64,000 bases of DNA from Shinisaurus crocodilurus (GCA_021292165.1 CM037876.1:115077379-115141378), one strand, 5' to 3'; shown: positions 46,628-58,921, counted from the stretch's first letter. Translations and numbers: made by a program. The notes: generated from the sequence alone by a model not told the origin.

Positions 46628-47364
46628 TGTATGGGTGAGATAAAGAAGAGTCAGACACAGAGTATATGGTTTCAAATCAGGGCCACATTTATTGAATTGA
46701 AGATCTGTGAAGGGCGAAGGGCGGTACTAATCTAGCCCAGCCATTGGCCGGGAAAAAACCAATATTTTAAATAATTTGGCGAATACATCCTAACCGCACC
46801 GGAGACGGGTTGGTCCGCCCCCGGCCAGTTGCCCTCCATGTGGAGCTGGAGGGCCTTACCATCGTCGCCTTACTTTGACGCCTCCAGGCACCCAATGTAG
46901 GCGAGAAAGGCAAAACCCCAAAGACGTCCCAATCTCCCTCCTGCTAAGCCTCACGGCATTAGCGAGGGCAGCCTTGGGTAAACGTCAGTCACCTTGAAAG
47001 GTGCCACTGGATGATCACCATAACCCTAAGCCATACTGCCTAATCCCGCACTTCCCGCAAATGCGACCAATTTACTATGATCCCCCTGGTGGGATCGAGA
47101 TTGAATTCAAAAATTTCCCTACCCTGATTCACAGTGTAGAGTAGGCGAAACCCGCCCATTGCCCCGGCCAATTGAGACAATGAGCCAAAATTCCCAGGTG
47201 CCTAAATAAGCCCTTTCCTGTGTCCCCACCTTAGTTGAGCCATTGGCTCAGTACCTGTGACCAACTTGACCTGTTACCTGACTCCTCTCTCCTCCCCCAC
47301 TCGCAAATCTTCTCCCTGTCCCCAAGTGAGGGGCCAGTGGAAGTCTGATCTTTGGACAGAACAT
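46628..47364 (-). mobile_element. Possible solo LTR or LTR-like retroelement end
   Basis: About 740 bp of composition unlike its surroundings. Read on the minus strand it has AATAAATGTGG (a polyadenylation signal, complement near 46690) about 60 bases before an end at CCCATACA, and a start near TGTTCTGTCC, giving TG...CA ends. No coding remnant or clear target duplication was found. A DIRS/Ngaro- or Gypsy-type terminal repeat is possible; the class is not decided. Confidence 0.4.
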
Positions 47365-48728
47365 ACATTGCAATTATAGTCATTGTTTTGCAGAGGCTCA
47401 CTCCATTTTAGAAATCTTTATTACTGTGTTTGTGTCGTGTTGCAGCCAGTCTCTATGTATAATACTTCTTCTGTGTGCCTGATTGCACCCGGAGCGCCTA
47501 ATTGGGTAGCTGTTCCAGGAAAGTCTACCATAAATAATATATAGCCATTCCTTGGGTACTTTTTTAAATTCAGCAATTCTTATGGTGGAGGACTGGACAC
47601 ATGCTCCCCTGAGATCACTATCTGATGTAACAGGTGATGCAGGTGTTCTGTGTGGTGGTGATTAGGCCTGGATGTGTGGATTCCTCCTAAAAATATATTC
47701 CCAGCATGGGAATTGGATCACCACTTGGTAAGTACGTTAACTAGGCTTACATCCTGGAGTTCCTTTTCATTTCACAAGCTAACACTGTTGCATAGTGGGA
47801 TATTACAAGGGTACACTTGTGCTGTTTTCCTCAGTGTTGAATTAAAAATTTGCCTGGTCATTGTAACTTTACTTGGATGGAATTTCTAGACCCTTCCAAA
47901 ACAAAAATCAACAACAACAACAAAAGCCACCCTTTCAATGCTCTGACTTACATTCTTTCTTGCAATTGAATAGGCTCTAGTTTTGGAACATGAATACAGC
48001 CACGACGGCCAATAAACCTTTCACAACAAATAGCTACTGTGTTTCATCGCTGCCTCCCTCAATGCACTATCAGTACCCCTTCCTACTTTATAAAGTAACC
48101 TGGGTAGTTTAAAAAAAAAAAATCACTATCCAGATGAAGCCTAATTGTACACTCTTCTAGTTCTCTGCATCCCTGCACCCACTCTCTCTCTCTTCCCCCT
48201 TTCTCATATATAAACGTTACAGCAAGGAGGAATCTATGCAAAATGGTGGGGTGGGGCTGGCCGTAAGTTTAGATGGTTTTAAAAAAACCATACGATCTAA
48301 GCAGTGTTTCCCAAACGTTTTGAACTCTTCCCCCTTTCTAAACGACACTGCAAACTCCCACCCCATTGGCTGCCATCTCTTCAAAAGCAGGCACAAAGAA
48401 CCCTCACACACAGCTGTATGTATGCAGTCCATTGCTCTGCGTGCTCGGATCTGTGGGTTGGGGCACTTGTTCAACACTGGCATTAAAAGAAGAGCCATAA
48501 AACAGAGCATGCCAGGCTCCCTTCAAAAACCAGCCAGCCCAGGAAGGAGTCAGGAGGGGGAGACACTGGTATGACCTATATATCCTGCAGCTCTGAGAGG
48601 ACAGTGCCTCTGTTCTACCTGTTACAGGATCTTCCTCCCACCTAGAACAGGGGTCTTGTGTGTGTCCTCCTTCAGGAGGGTCCACCCATCAGTTTGAAAG
48701 CTGTTGGATCAGACTTATCCAATCTATG
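47365..48728. other. Intronic stretch, no exon recognised
   Basis: Non-coding. No recognised repeat apart from short CAA and poly-A runs. Confidence 0.45.
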
Positions 48729-49175
48729 GGGTGCTTCCAGACAGATGACTCCTAGCGCTACCAGTCAAAAGGCATTGTGCAGCTAATCTGTCTTTCCCTC
48801 CGGAATCTATTCCAGTGTTCTCCAACCTTGGGTCCCGAGATGTTTTTGGCCTACAACTCCCAGCATGCCCCAGCCAGCGTAGGCCAAAAACATCTGGGGA
48901 CCCAAGGTTGGAGAACACCAATCTATTCATTGTGGTAAGAAAAAAGATGGAAGAAGGAGGGTTACAAATGGAAGGTGTCATCATCTGCACACCCTGCAGT
49001 ATTCCATATTTGAGGCAGGGCAAGGGGAGGCGGGTGACTCCTGTGTCAGTGGGGCTCCTTATCCATTGCAGCTTTTATTCTGAGCTTTATAGGGGCTATC
49101 CATGGTGCTGTACTCCATCCCCTAAATAGGTTCGCCACCATGGAGCACCTGCACAATGAAAGTCTGGAAGCACCC
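48729..49175. mobile_element. DNA transposon remnant with GGGTGCTTCCAGAC ends
   Basis: A 14-bp perfect terminal inverted repeat: GGGTGCTTCCAGAC at 48729-48742 and its complement at 49162-49175. A MITE is nested at 48813-48920, leaving about 330 bp of native sequence. No clear flank duplication. No ORF. Confidence 0.7.
48813..48920. mobile_element. Fold-back hAT-type MITE (CAGTGTTCTCCAACC family), copy 3
   Basis: 108 bp, same termini as copies at 377 and 30618, with an exact 8-bp duplication ATCTATTC (48805-48812 and 48921-48928). Nested in the element at 48729-49175. Confidence 0.87.
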
Positions 49176-50780
49176 TGTTACCCACGGTTTGTTAGTATTC
49201 AAGAACAGAAGGGTTAGCGTTTCCTCCCTTTGCATGTGAAGGGGAGGGAGAGCATGAGAGTCTGAGGCTTGCTCCTGTGGATGCGTGCAGCAATAAACCA
49301 TGACCTGTTACATCGAAATCAGGCCAATATTGTTCACTGAATATCTACGCAAGGCTGACATCCTGTACACATTTATTTGGGGGTCAATCACAGTGGGACT
49401 GGCTAGGCTAAGCTAAGCTTGCGTAAGGCTGGACTGTAAAGCTCTCTTGGCTAAAACTAAGATTTGTGTATGTGATCATTGCATTGTTATAGAAGTTAAT
49501 GTTTTGTTGTTCTGTTTGATTCCAAATGTTATATTTTATTGTTCTGTTGTAAGCCAGCTTGAGGACTTCTTGTTGTGGTGGAAAGGTATTCATTCCTAAA
49601 TAAACCTACGTATATCCACTCTAAAAGCAGATGAGCAGAAACCCATACGATGTCTCTTTTGCAGGGTTATACTACCATAATTCAGCCTGCAGGCTGCGGA
49701 ATCCAATATTCCCAACACTTACAAAACAGCCGGTCAAGAGCAAAGGTTCTAGCTTTCCCCCTGATATCTCAGTTTCACATATGTGAGAGAACACTCAGTC
49801 CCCTGGCTGCACTGTGAAACTGCTCATCTCTCCCAGTTCTGAGAGAATGAATGTGGCAGAGGGACTGTGATAGCTGTGGGCACCAAAGCCAAGCCACACT
49901 GGCATCTGAAAAATCACATTTTGACCGCCACATTTGAACAGAACATTGTTACAACTACCACCAGCAGCAACACTATCAGAAGTCTGGGAAGCAGCAGGGG
50001 ACAAAATATAGCTACTGAGAGACAAAGAATGTTCAGATGAGGTGTGAGAGCGTGCCGGCGGGATCTGTGTAGCTCCCAAATTACTATGCTGCAGAATGGA
50101 AGGGGGGTGTCGGGGAAAGGACGCATATCAACTTGTTACTGTTATATAATATAATTCTACTTTTCCAAGTCAAACATGTAATTATTTTTTTTATATGTAC
50201 TCTCTTTTGGTTTTGCATGCATACACCAGTTAGAATACCCGCTATAGCCACTGAAACTTTGGACCCAAGTCTAAGCATTAGAACCTAGAGCTAACTCTAG
50301 TCTCTAGTAATAGTTGGATGCCAAACCTCAAATAGCAAAGGAGGCTGTAACATTGGGATACTTTGGATTCAGATCTAAACACTGTACCCCTAGACCCATC
50401 TTACTGTTAGGGGCAGAGGAGAGAAATTGTATGATGCTGCGGAACAAAGTGCTTAGCAGCATGTGGTTACACAATGGATACCTTTAATATCCAAAAGGTG
50501 CATTAGAGTAATATTCCTGAAGGGTGACGGGTTTTGCCCATCTCTCTCCTACTCCACTGAAGTGGAATGAACAGAGAACAGTGCCAGAGTGTACAGAACT
50601 TACAATGCAGTTGCAGCAATCAAAGAGAAAGGGAGTTCTATACCACACCGCCTGCTAGGGGATTACTCACTATTGGGTGGGTGGTGGGGGCAGTTCTTTT
50701 TTGCAGTTTTCTCATTGCAAGTACAATTGGCAAGTTAATGTGTGCATCAGCCCTGAGTCTTTTCAAGTTTTCTATACTGC

Positions 50781-50784
<4 letters not shown>
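49176..50784. other. Intronic stretch, no exon recognised
   Basis: No gene or named repeat recognised. Confidence 0.45.

Positions 50785-50815
<31 letters not shown>
50785..50815. repeat. (CT)n microsatellite
   Basis: About fifteen CT units, immediately before transposon copy C. Confidence 0.97.
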
Positions 50816-50818
<3 letters not shown>

Positions 50819-50848
50819 ATATCATACCCTCCAACATTTCAGAGATGA

Positions 50849-51034
50849 AAATAGGGACACACATGTGAATTTGTAAGAGGTATGGTTAAGCAACATGAAG
50901 GTGTGATGAAGAGGGTGTGGCCAGGCAACATGAGGGCAGTGGCCAAGGGTATGGCCAGGCAACCAAAGGGCATGGTCAAGTACAAAAGTTATTAGGGGAA
51001 ACACACAAAAATGCAGCATTTTAAGCACAGAAAT
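50849..51034. repeat. 185-bp direct repeat, left unit
   Basis: Runs from ATAGGGACACACATGTG to AAGCACAGAAATCT. It is repeated almost identically at about 51687-51872 in the same orientation, with an indel (GGCAGTGGCC versus GGCGTGGCC) and a substitution near the end. The two copies flank the left part of the L2 fragment. Confidence 0.85.
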
Positions 51035-51100
51035 CTTTGAATTTATGCATTGCATTTAGGGAAGCCTGAGGGAAAAAGAAAACCCTAAATCAATAAATAC

Positions 51101-51102
<2 letters not shown>

Positions 51103-51143
<41 letters not shown>

Positions 51144-51160
51144 CACACACACACACACCA
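51103..51160. repeat. (CT)n and (AC)n microsatellites
   Basis: (CT)n at 51103-51136 followed by (AC)n at 51142-51158, inside the rearranged copy C. Confidence 0.95.
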
Positions 51161-51420
51161 TTAACAATAAATACATTATTATAAAAATAAACATTATTAT
51201 AAAATAAATACAACATGGGTGAAAAGTCTTCAATTCAAACAAACAGACATGTAACCATGACTCTCCTCCCTCTCAGGGTTTGATCTCAAAACTGAAAATG
51301 GAAAACCTTGACTGGTGCTGAACCCTCAGTATTTTTGTTTGCTCTCCTGTATCCTGTACTCAGGCCTTCAAACTTCACTCTGCTGTTTGAAGTATACTTT
51401 CTTTCTGATGCTAGATCTAT

Positions 51421-52327
51421 ATGACGCTGTTAGTGGGTGGTTCCTTTGACCGGATGGAGGGTGTTCAACCTGTTCTGGATGGGGTTGCATTCCCCTTGAA
51501 GGAGAAGGTTCGTAGCTTGGGGGTGCTCCTGGAGCCATCTTTGTCACTTGAAGCTCAAGTGGTCTCAGTAACAAGGAGTGCCTTCTACCAGTTCCGGCTG
51601 GTGGCCCTGCTATGCCCCTATCTGGACAGGGTTAGCCTGCTCTCAGTAATCTACGCTCCGGTAATCTCTAAGCTAGACTACTGCAAATAGGGACACACAT
51701 GTGAATTTGTAAGAGGTATGGTTAAGCAACATGAAGGTGTGATGAAGAGGGTGTGGCCAGGCAACATGAGGGCGTGGCCAAGGGTATGGCCAGGCAACCA
51801 AAGGGCATGGTCAAGTACAAAAGTTATTAGGGGAAACACACAAAAATGCAGTATTTTAAGCACAGAAATCTACACACTCTACACACTCTACGTGGGGCTG
51901 CCTTTGAAGAGTGTTCGGAAGCTGCAGCTTGTGCAAAATGCGGCAGCCAGTCTTATTACAGGGACCAAGAGGTTCGAGGATATTACACCAGTTCTGGCCT
52001 GTTTGCACTGGCTGCCAATATGCTTCCGAGCTGAACTCAAGGTGCTGGTTCTAACCTATAAAGTCCTACATGGCTTAGGGCCACAATACCTGACAGAATG
52101 CCTCTCCCAACCGCAATCTGCCTGGACAGTACGCCTAACATTTGAGGGCTTCTTCTGACTGCCACCTCCAAGGGAGGCTTGGTTGGTGGCAACAAGGAGG
52201 AGGGCCTTTTTCAGTGGTGGCCTCCCAACTATGGAATGGGCTCCCCACTGAGGCCCGCCTGGCACCAAACTTACTAGCTTTTCGGTGCCAGGTTAAGACT
52301 TCCCTCTATGCCAAGACATTTAATATT
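51421..52327 (+). pseudogene. L2-like LINE ORF2 fragment, interrupted
   Basis: The left part (51421-51686) reads VFNLFWMGLHSP-like text, then LKEKVRSLGVLLEPSLSLEA and SAFYQFRLVALLCPYLDR, ending VISKLDYC. After the 185-bp repeat it resumes as VGLPLKSVRKLQLVQNAAAS, LHWLPICFRAELKVLVLTYK and VLHGLGPQYLTECLSQP, the conserved C-terminal region of L2-type ORF2. The catalytic reverse-transcriptase core and 5' end are absent. The L2 3' UTR after 52330 is missing; transposon copy C resumes there. Confidence 0.8.
51687..51872. repeat. 185-bp direct repeat, right unit
   Basis: Near-identical partner of 50849-51034. It breaks the L2 open frame between LDYCK and the VGLPLKSVRKLQLV segment. Confidence 0.85.
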
Positions 52328-53412
52328 TAACACAAAATCTGATATATTATAATTATTACATTATTATATTATATTTTATATTTTATTAGTGGCTTTTTAA
52401 AAAAACCTTACTCAAACCCTTAATTGTTGATATCTGGTGTTTTTCATGGGGGTGTGTGTCAGTGCTTGCAGGGCAATCTCTTTCTTTTTGTTTTAAAATT
52501 GTCAGGATTGCTCCCGCATTTTCAGGGCAGTTGGAGAAGGAGAAGAAAAGAAGGAGATGCAGAGGAGGGGGCACTTTTTTGGGGGGGAATACAAAAAGAC
52601 ACATTGGGGTTTTGAGCCCCTTCAGCGTTTTGCTCCAACACCTCTACAGCTCTGGTTTTTAAGCACAAGGAGTAACTTTGAGGGGCTGAACAGCTTTGTT
52701 GTTATTTGTTATTGTGGAAAGGCCCCAGCTTAAAGCACTTTTTGTGTTCTGTTCACACAATTCAGATTTAAAGAAACACTTAAACTGGAATAATCTTACA
52801 GAATTTAACTAACTTGAATTAAGTTAAAACAAACAGTGCAATCCTACACACAGTTACTCTGGAGTAACTGCAAATGTCTTCAATGGGTCTTTCTTACCCT
52901 GGGGGCCAGGTCAGAAAGCAGGTAGAGTGAGCAGAGCGGCACACACACACAGAGAGAGAGACATTCTGGGTCTGTTCCCTTCCTGCTTAAAGGGGCCATG
53001 GGCAAAATCGCAGATAAGCTAAATAGCTTGCAGGAACCATGATGGCTTAAATGTTTGTGGGACTGTCCCGGCAAATTTGGGGTAGTTGGAGGGTATGCAC
53101 TTCATTCCTCAGCAGTCCATGACTTGCAACTGAATATATGACAATGGGTAGAACAATCCTATGGCCCCTAGACAGCATCTAGAGGGCCATGGGATCTTTC
53201 GGAGTCCCAGCCCTGACGTCAGAAAGTAGCTCTGACCTTGGAGCTGGGACTCCGCACTTGGATCCCCCTCCCACGCCTCCACAGGCAGCTGCTTCTCGTA
53301 GGTCGTAAGAGTGACCTTGGAGAAGGTGTTTAGCGGGTGGGGCAGGGGCGGGAAGGACAATGTCTCAGCCTCCTTCCTTCCTTCCCTCTCCTCCTGCTCT
53401 GCATAGGATGCC

Positions 53413-53750
53413 TGTAATCCTCTGAGTTGGCTGGGGCATGCTGGGAGTTATAGGCCAAAAACATCTGGGGACCCAAGGTTGGAGAACACTGCCTTATACT
53501 ATAACAGTCTTCCAGATGTTTTGGACTACAACTCCCATCAACCATGAGCATTGAGTATGCTGGCTGGGGCTGATGGGAATTGGTGGTCAAAATATCTAGA
53601 GTGACCTTTCCCGACCTGGTGCCCTCCAGATGTGTTGGACTACAACTCCCAGAATCTCTGGCTGGGGATTCTGGGAGTTGCAGTCCAACATATCTGGAGA
53701 GTACTGAGTTGGGGAAGGATGCTCTGGAAGGACCCAGGTTGGGGAAGGCT
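53413..53750. repeat. Cluster of three fold-back MITE pieces
   Basis: A half copy of the CAGTGTTCTCC family (about 53425-53495) is followed by two ACAACTCCCA-type elements (about 53508-53595 and 53606-53748, the latter with CCCGACCTGGTGCCCTCCAG ... GGTTGGGGAAGGCT arms). They abut with almost no spacer. Confidence 0.65.
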
Positions 53751-54704
53751 GTACCTTGGGAATGTGTGGGCCTGTCATTGGGTTTATGGACAGGACAGGC
53801 TATTCTTATGAGGAGACACCATTTATGGGAACCAATTTCTCTATTACCACTGATTTCTCAAATAACGCAGAACTGCTGTGGTTCTCATGAGGGCAGCCTC
53901 TCCAAAAATGGCCATCACGAGAGAGAAATCACATATGTCAGCAGGAGCACACTCATACAGAGGCGCTGCTGACTCCCACCAATGGTGCCTCGGCCTGAGT
54001 GCAGCTCCATTGCAAGCCTTCCCAACAGAATGCTAAGCTGCGAGATGTGTGTGAAGATATCACCGCTTCAGCTCAACTCCCTTCACATTTTGAAATGCTA
54101 GACATATGTTTCATAATAGTGAAAGCTTAGAGAGCCTTAGAGTCTAATTATGCAGCAATTTACAAATAATCTACAATTATGTGGCCACATAATCACATTA
54201 CACACAGGGTCGTGCTTGTGAAGGGCAAAGCCACAAGTGAGTTTCAGAAAGCTTGTGCCAAGAAACTCCTTGTGTCACTCTATGGGTTATTCAGCACATA
54301 CAACCCCACTCGTCTTAATAGAACAAGCAAGCAACTACTTCAGGAAAACTTGAGCGAATCCTACTGTGCTTTGTCATTAGCCACTCGCTTATGGGCCTTT
54401 GCATGCTAAGCGAGTTGTTTTAGCATCCTGCATCCAATAGCTGGCAACAATGTGACACTTTATTCTTTGAACCTAAGGGTAAACAATTGAATTAGCTGAC
54501 ACTAACGCTGAGAGATCACTGATCAGCACAGCCAACATTTGGCACCCTGTCAGCACCCTGTGAATAAATCCTGGCCCCAGCGATGTGATGCCCCTCCTGG
54601 GATAAGTACTCATGTCTCATCCAATTCTGTTGCTTTTGCATGATGTTCTGAAACATCAACACACACTATGCTATTGTCATTTTATTTACATAATCCTCTT
54701 CCTC

Positions 54705-54848
54705 TTCTCCAATTTATCCTCACAACAACCCTGTGAGGTAGGTTAGGCTGAGAGTCAGTGACTGGCCCAAAGTCACCCAGTGAGTTTCATGACCGAGCGG
54801 GGACTAGAACCCGGATCTCCTGAGTCCCAGTCCGACACTCTCACTTGT
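54705..54848 (-). mobile_element. Sauria SINE, partial
   Basis: Reverse complement of the SINE body and head: AACCCTGTGAGGTAGGTTAG, CAAAGTCACCCAGTGAGTTT, GGACTAGAACCC (B box, inverted) and CAGTCCGACACTCTCAC. The 3' tail is missing and the A box is cut. Confidence 0.85.
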
Positions 54849-54934
54849 TACTAATGATAAAAAAGAGCTCATCTTATAAAAATTACACTTTTTTAAAAAA
54901 AAGGCAGGGGTTTTTTTTTTTTGGTGCTTCACAA

Positions 54935-55050
54935 ATGCTTCACATACATGATGTCAGTAATCCTTGCAACAACCTTGTAAGGTAGGCTAGTATTCTTATC
55001 CCCACATGAAGATGGGCTGAGGCTGAGAGGTTGTGACCTGAGCTTGAAAA
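54935..55050 (+). repeat. MIR-like SINE fragment
   Basis: AATCCTTGCAACAACCTTGT, AAGGTAGGCTAGTATTCTTA, TCCCCACATGAAGATGGG: the MIR-like core as at 9405. Confidence 0.6.
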
Positions 55051-56090
55051 TTATAAAGTACTAGACAAACGTTAACCATGATTCCTATGTTATTAACAGC
55101 TAGTCTGCGGTTGATTGAATAATTTGTACTACTGTTATGGATACACATTATCACAGACATAGCCATGCTCCTATGTTAAGGATGGCATGCTCCATACATG
55201 GAGCAGAATGAGGCTGTAGAATCCTGAGGTGGTAGGTTGCACTCCTGGACATTTCTTTTTAAAGTTGTACAATTTTGGTGAAAATACATGTTTTGTGATA
55301 GACTCTGCCACAGGATCCACTAAAAACTGCCGGGCTCTGTCCTTCACTTCACCAACAAAGCCACCCTGGGCTCTTTCTCCTAATCCAGAGGGCTCTGCTC
55401 AGAGGGCCCGGTTGATTTCAAGAGGTTTTGGTAATCCAACTTGCACCTAATTCTGCTGCATGTGGATAACAGACATGGAGTGTTGCAAAGGATGTAAGCT
55501 GGGATGTGATAAGCCTGTTAAATGCTCAGACTATGTGTGTCTGTGTCTGTAGTATTTGATCCAAAAAACCCATTCAAGCCAGGCACTGGAAGGACTTCAA
55601 CTGTCTTGGGCTTTTGGTCAGGCTGTCTACATTTTACTAGATCAGTTTCAGAAGGATTCTTCCAGATGCCTCATGAACTGAAGTTCTGGAACAGTCACTG
55701 TGGCGGAAAATGTCTTCGCCTGATACAAAATATATGCTGTCCTTTCTACTAATTGCCTGTGTGTTAGAAGTTAAACCACAACAAACATAGCTACTCTGAG
55801 ATTAGCTGTTATTAAATCAGCTCTGTGGCTCGAATGCAAAATATTATGTGGGGCAAAGCACAGGAACCATTTCAGAACTCAATTGGGGGGATATAGAAGG
55901 GAAAGGAACTTCAGTAGAGAAGGACAAGGTTCTCAGCCAGGTTTGAAGGCCAGTTCCTGGATATATTAAGATGAAATTGCAACAACAACAACATAGAGCA
56001 ATGGATTTTTAAGAACATTTTTTGTAAATATTTTTTGTACCTCATCATTAACTATGGCAATGTCAACACAGGCCAGCCTTTCTCTTATAG
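55051..56090. other. Intronic stretch, no exon recognised
   Basis: No gene or named repeat recognised. Confidence 0.45.
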
Positions 56091-57180
56091 GCAAAGAGAT
56101 TTATTCTGTGTACATAAACCAGGTGTTCCCAGTGCAATGCCCTGTGGGCCATGCCCCAGTGCCCCAAAGCAGGACCAACCCTGCCATGAAGTGGGATGAA
56201 GTGCCTCAGGTGGCAGAGTGGGAGGAGTGGTGAATTGCACACTCCCCATCATCACCACCACCAGGAGGGCCCCCTGCGAGTGTTGCCAGGCAGGCAGGCA
56301 GGTGTGGCTGGGCAGGCAGGTGCTCCAGAGAGCCCCACCGGCCACTCTCCACTGTGGCATTTGCTACAGCTGGAGAATGGAGACAATGGGGCTTTCTGGA
56401 GCAGCCACCTGGATCGGTGGCACATCAGCAGGTGCTCCACAGAGTCCCACCGGTGCTGCTCTCCCGCTGCAGCAAATGCTGCAGGAGGAGAGCAACCTAA
56501 TGGCGATCCAGAGGATGGGTGGGCTCTTTGAAGTTGGCCCGAAAAAGCGGCCAGTGCGGCACTTCAGAAAGCCAGCCAGGCTCAAATGCCTGGCTCTGTG
56601 GGGGTGGGTGTCCTTCCTTAGAGCCAGGCATTAAGGGAGGGGTGTCCCTGGGGATCGCCTGTACTGCACACAATCTTCAGGGACACCCTTCTCACAGTGC
56701 CTGTCTGAGTCTGTCTGTGGAAGGACCCCCTCAGAGCCAGGCGTTTTGGCCTGGATGGTTCTCTGAAGAGCTGTGCCAACCACTTTTTACAGCCAACTTC
56801 TTACAGCTTCAGAGAGCAGCAGTGGCGGCAGCACTGGTGAGGTCGGTGGGAGATATGGCGGGGGGTGGACGGTAGATGGGCGAGGCAGGGGGGAGATGGG
56901 TGATAGTACGTGGAGGGTGTGTGTGGAGGGAGACTGGAGATGTGGAGGAGGAGATGCAGCCGGGGGGGGAGAGGGAGATGTGGCGGAGGCGCGCGTGTGC
57001 TCTCCCTCCAGCTTGCGCCAGCCCTGCCACAAGGCTCTCACGGCCCCAGCTAGCCTGGATATCCTCACCCGAGTGCGTGTCTCTCCATAGGAACCACTCA
57101 GCCCCCATCTTCCTAAGGTGGCAGCCATTTTAGAATCACCAAAAGGCATCCACTGCCTCTGCTTCCCAGTAGCAATTTGG
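56091..57180. other. GC-rich non-repeat block in the repeat-rich part of the intron
   Basis: About 1.1 kb of raised GC with internal recurring phrases (CAGAGCCAGGC at 56620, 56734; GGCAGGCAGG near 56288). Open frames on both strands show no domain. It may be an unclassified element; no terminal repeats were found. Confidence 0.3.
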
Positions 57181-58562
57181 GGGGGGGGGGTAGGGGCATC
57201 GGGTGGAAGGGGGGATAGCAGGATGATAGAGGAGTGGGGAAGAAGGAGCGACCGGCCAGAAAGGAGGGAAATTGTGTGGGGAGGAAAAATGGAATGAAGG
57301 AAAGCAGAGCTGGGGAGGAGAACAAAGTAATCAGGATGGGAGAAAGTTGGAGGGCATGTGGATCAGGAGAGAGCGGGGAGTCAGGAGAGAGACAGGAGCA
57401 GAGAGATTGGGGGGCGGGGGGAGAATGGTGTGCCAAAGAGAAAAGCCCATTTAAAAATAGTCAGGGACGGAGCCAGGCAGAAGGGCATTCCATAGGGATA
57501 AATGCTCCGGCCTGCACACAACTCTCTACTACCAATGTCAGTTGTCAGCATAAGGGCAGCATGTGTGCTCAGCTCTGAGTCCCCACAGTTTGTAGGCTGT
57601 GTAGTTTTTGTTTTGGTTACAATATAATATTGTATATATTCTTGCCTATCTTGGGAGTTCCCCTGGTAAGTAGGAAACTCATCCTGGCCTTTCCCCCATT
57701 TCCTCACACTTGTGGGAAATACCTGGTTTGAAAATATTGGCCTTTGCTATGTGGCAACGGCAAGCTTCTGTTTGAGAAATAGAAGTCCAAAGCCTTGCTG
57801 GCCGCCCAAACACTGTGCATGGCCCGGGCTTGTTAGACTCCATGCCATATTGTCTGACTGCCTAAGTTCTGCGTTTATTAGCTTGGTATATTCAATATAT
57901 TTTATTGCATATAAACAACGTTACTGAAATGAAATTGTTTGGAAATGGTATTTCCTGCAAAGAGCAGTGCCTCAGTGTTTCATACCAAACCACTAAATGA
58001 TGACTTCACACTGCAGTTTACTAAAGACCGCATCCTGCTTATAAATGGTTGGCTACATCCAATCAGATCCTCAAAACCCAAAAATAAAAATAGGGCTATT
58101 ATGAGAAGATTTATTTTTAGTAGTACAACAAAGAATATTCATGAGGTTCAATCTTTTTGTTGCGAGCTTAAAGGAGTGTGAAAAGCCCCCCAAAATTCCC
58201 ATATGTTAGTGGACTCCCATATTTTTTTCACACCTATTTTAAAGCCCAGGCATGCCTTCTGCTTTAGTGCCATTTTTAGGATTTCTCAGCCATTTAGTGA
58301 AGTTGCTTCAGTTGTTACAGCACCGCATAGCCTATGACATCACTGAGAGCAAACAAAGTTCTATCCTTTCCTCACTCCCAATGGTTGGGCGGGAGAACGC
58401 ATCCCCATTGTCTAGGCAATAGGGTGATGCTCTTTGCCTTGACATACTGTAACATCTCTTTTGTTGCCCTCTTTCACTACATGGAAGGGTTTTTTTTTAA
58501 TGCTAATGTAACAAAGTCAGTTTATGCTTCATATATCTTTAAGAGCAGCCCTGAGTAGGAGA

Positions 58563-58785
58563 GCTGTCTGTGGGAAGGCAGGCCCAGGAGGCCAGAGAGG
58601 TTGTTGGGAAGAGGAAGGCCTGTGTGTGTAGGTGGAGTTTCAAGGAGGAAGGCCTGGGTTTTTGTGTTCCAGAAGAAGAGCAAATAAAAGATCTGTTGTG
58701 TTCCTAAACTGGATTACTGTCCTCTCTGAAGAATAACCTGCCTGCCTGAGCTGCTGGACTAGACCAGAAAGCTACATCACACTGT
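58563..58785 (+). repeat. Possible LTR remnant
   Basis: A purine-rich stretch followed by CAAATAAAAGATCTG (a polyadenylation-like signal at 58683) and about 100 bases ending CTACATCACAC. The layout resembles the R/U5 end of a retroelement LTR. No coding part or partner LTR. Confidence 0.3.
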
Positions 58786-58921
58786 TTTTTAAAATTTATT
58801 TAGCCAATTCCTTGCCTCTTCAGTTCCAGAGAACTCCCATGGTGTCTTACAATAAATTAAAACACAGAACAGAAGAATCCACAGTAAAATCATAAATAGT
58901 ACAATAGTATTAAAACAATAG

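Larger units (their letters stand above)
50823..53097 (-). mobile_element. CATACYCTCC-terminus DNA transposon, copy C, rearranged
   Basis: Inverted relative to copies A and B: starts CATACCCTCCAACATTTC, ends GTTGGAGGGTATG. It is colinear with A/B from 50823 to about 51008 and again from about 52330 to 53097, with an intervening composite of (CT)n, an L2 fragment and a second copy of the element's own first part. The 6-bp flanks differ (CTATAT and CACTTC), unlike the other three copies, consistent with rearrangement. Confidence 0.75.

Noticed and set aside
51718..52158. 146-codon frame
   Set aside because: A chimera of the transposon copy C repeat and L2 ORF2, not a gene.
55225..55245. TGAGGTGGTAGGTTGCACT, similar to the let-7 seed and body
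   Set aside because: No complementary 3' arm within 80 bases on either side, so no hairpin; let-7 genes lie near WNT7B in some vertebrates, which made it tempting, but this is probably chance.
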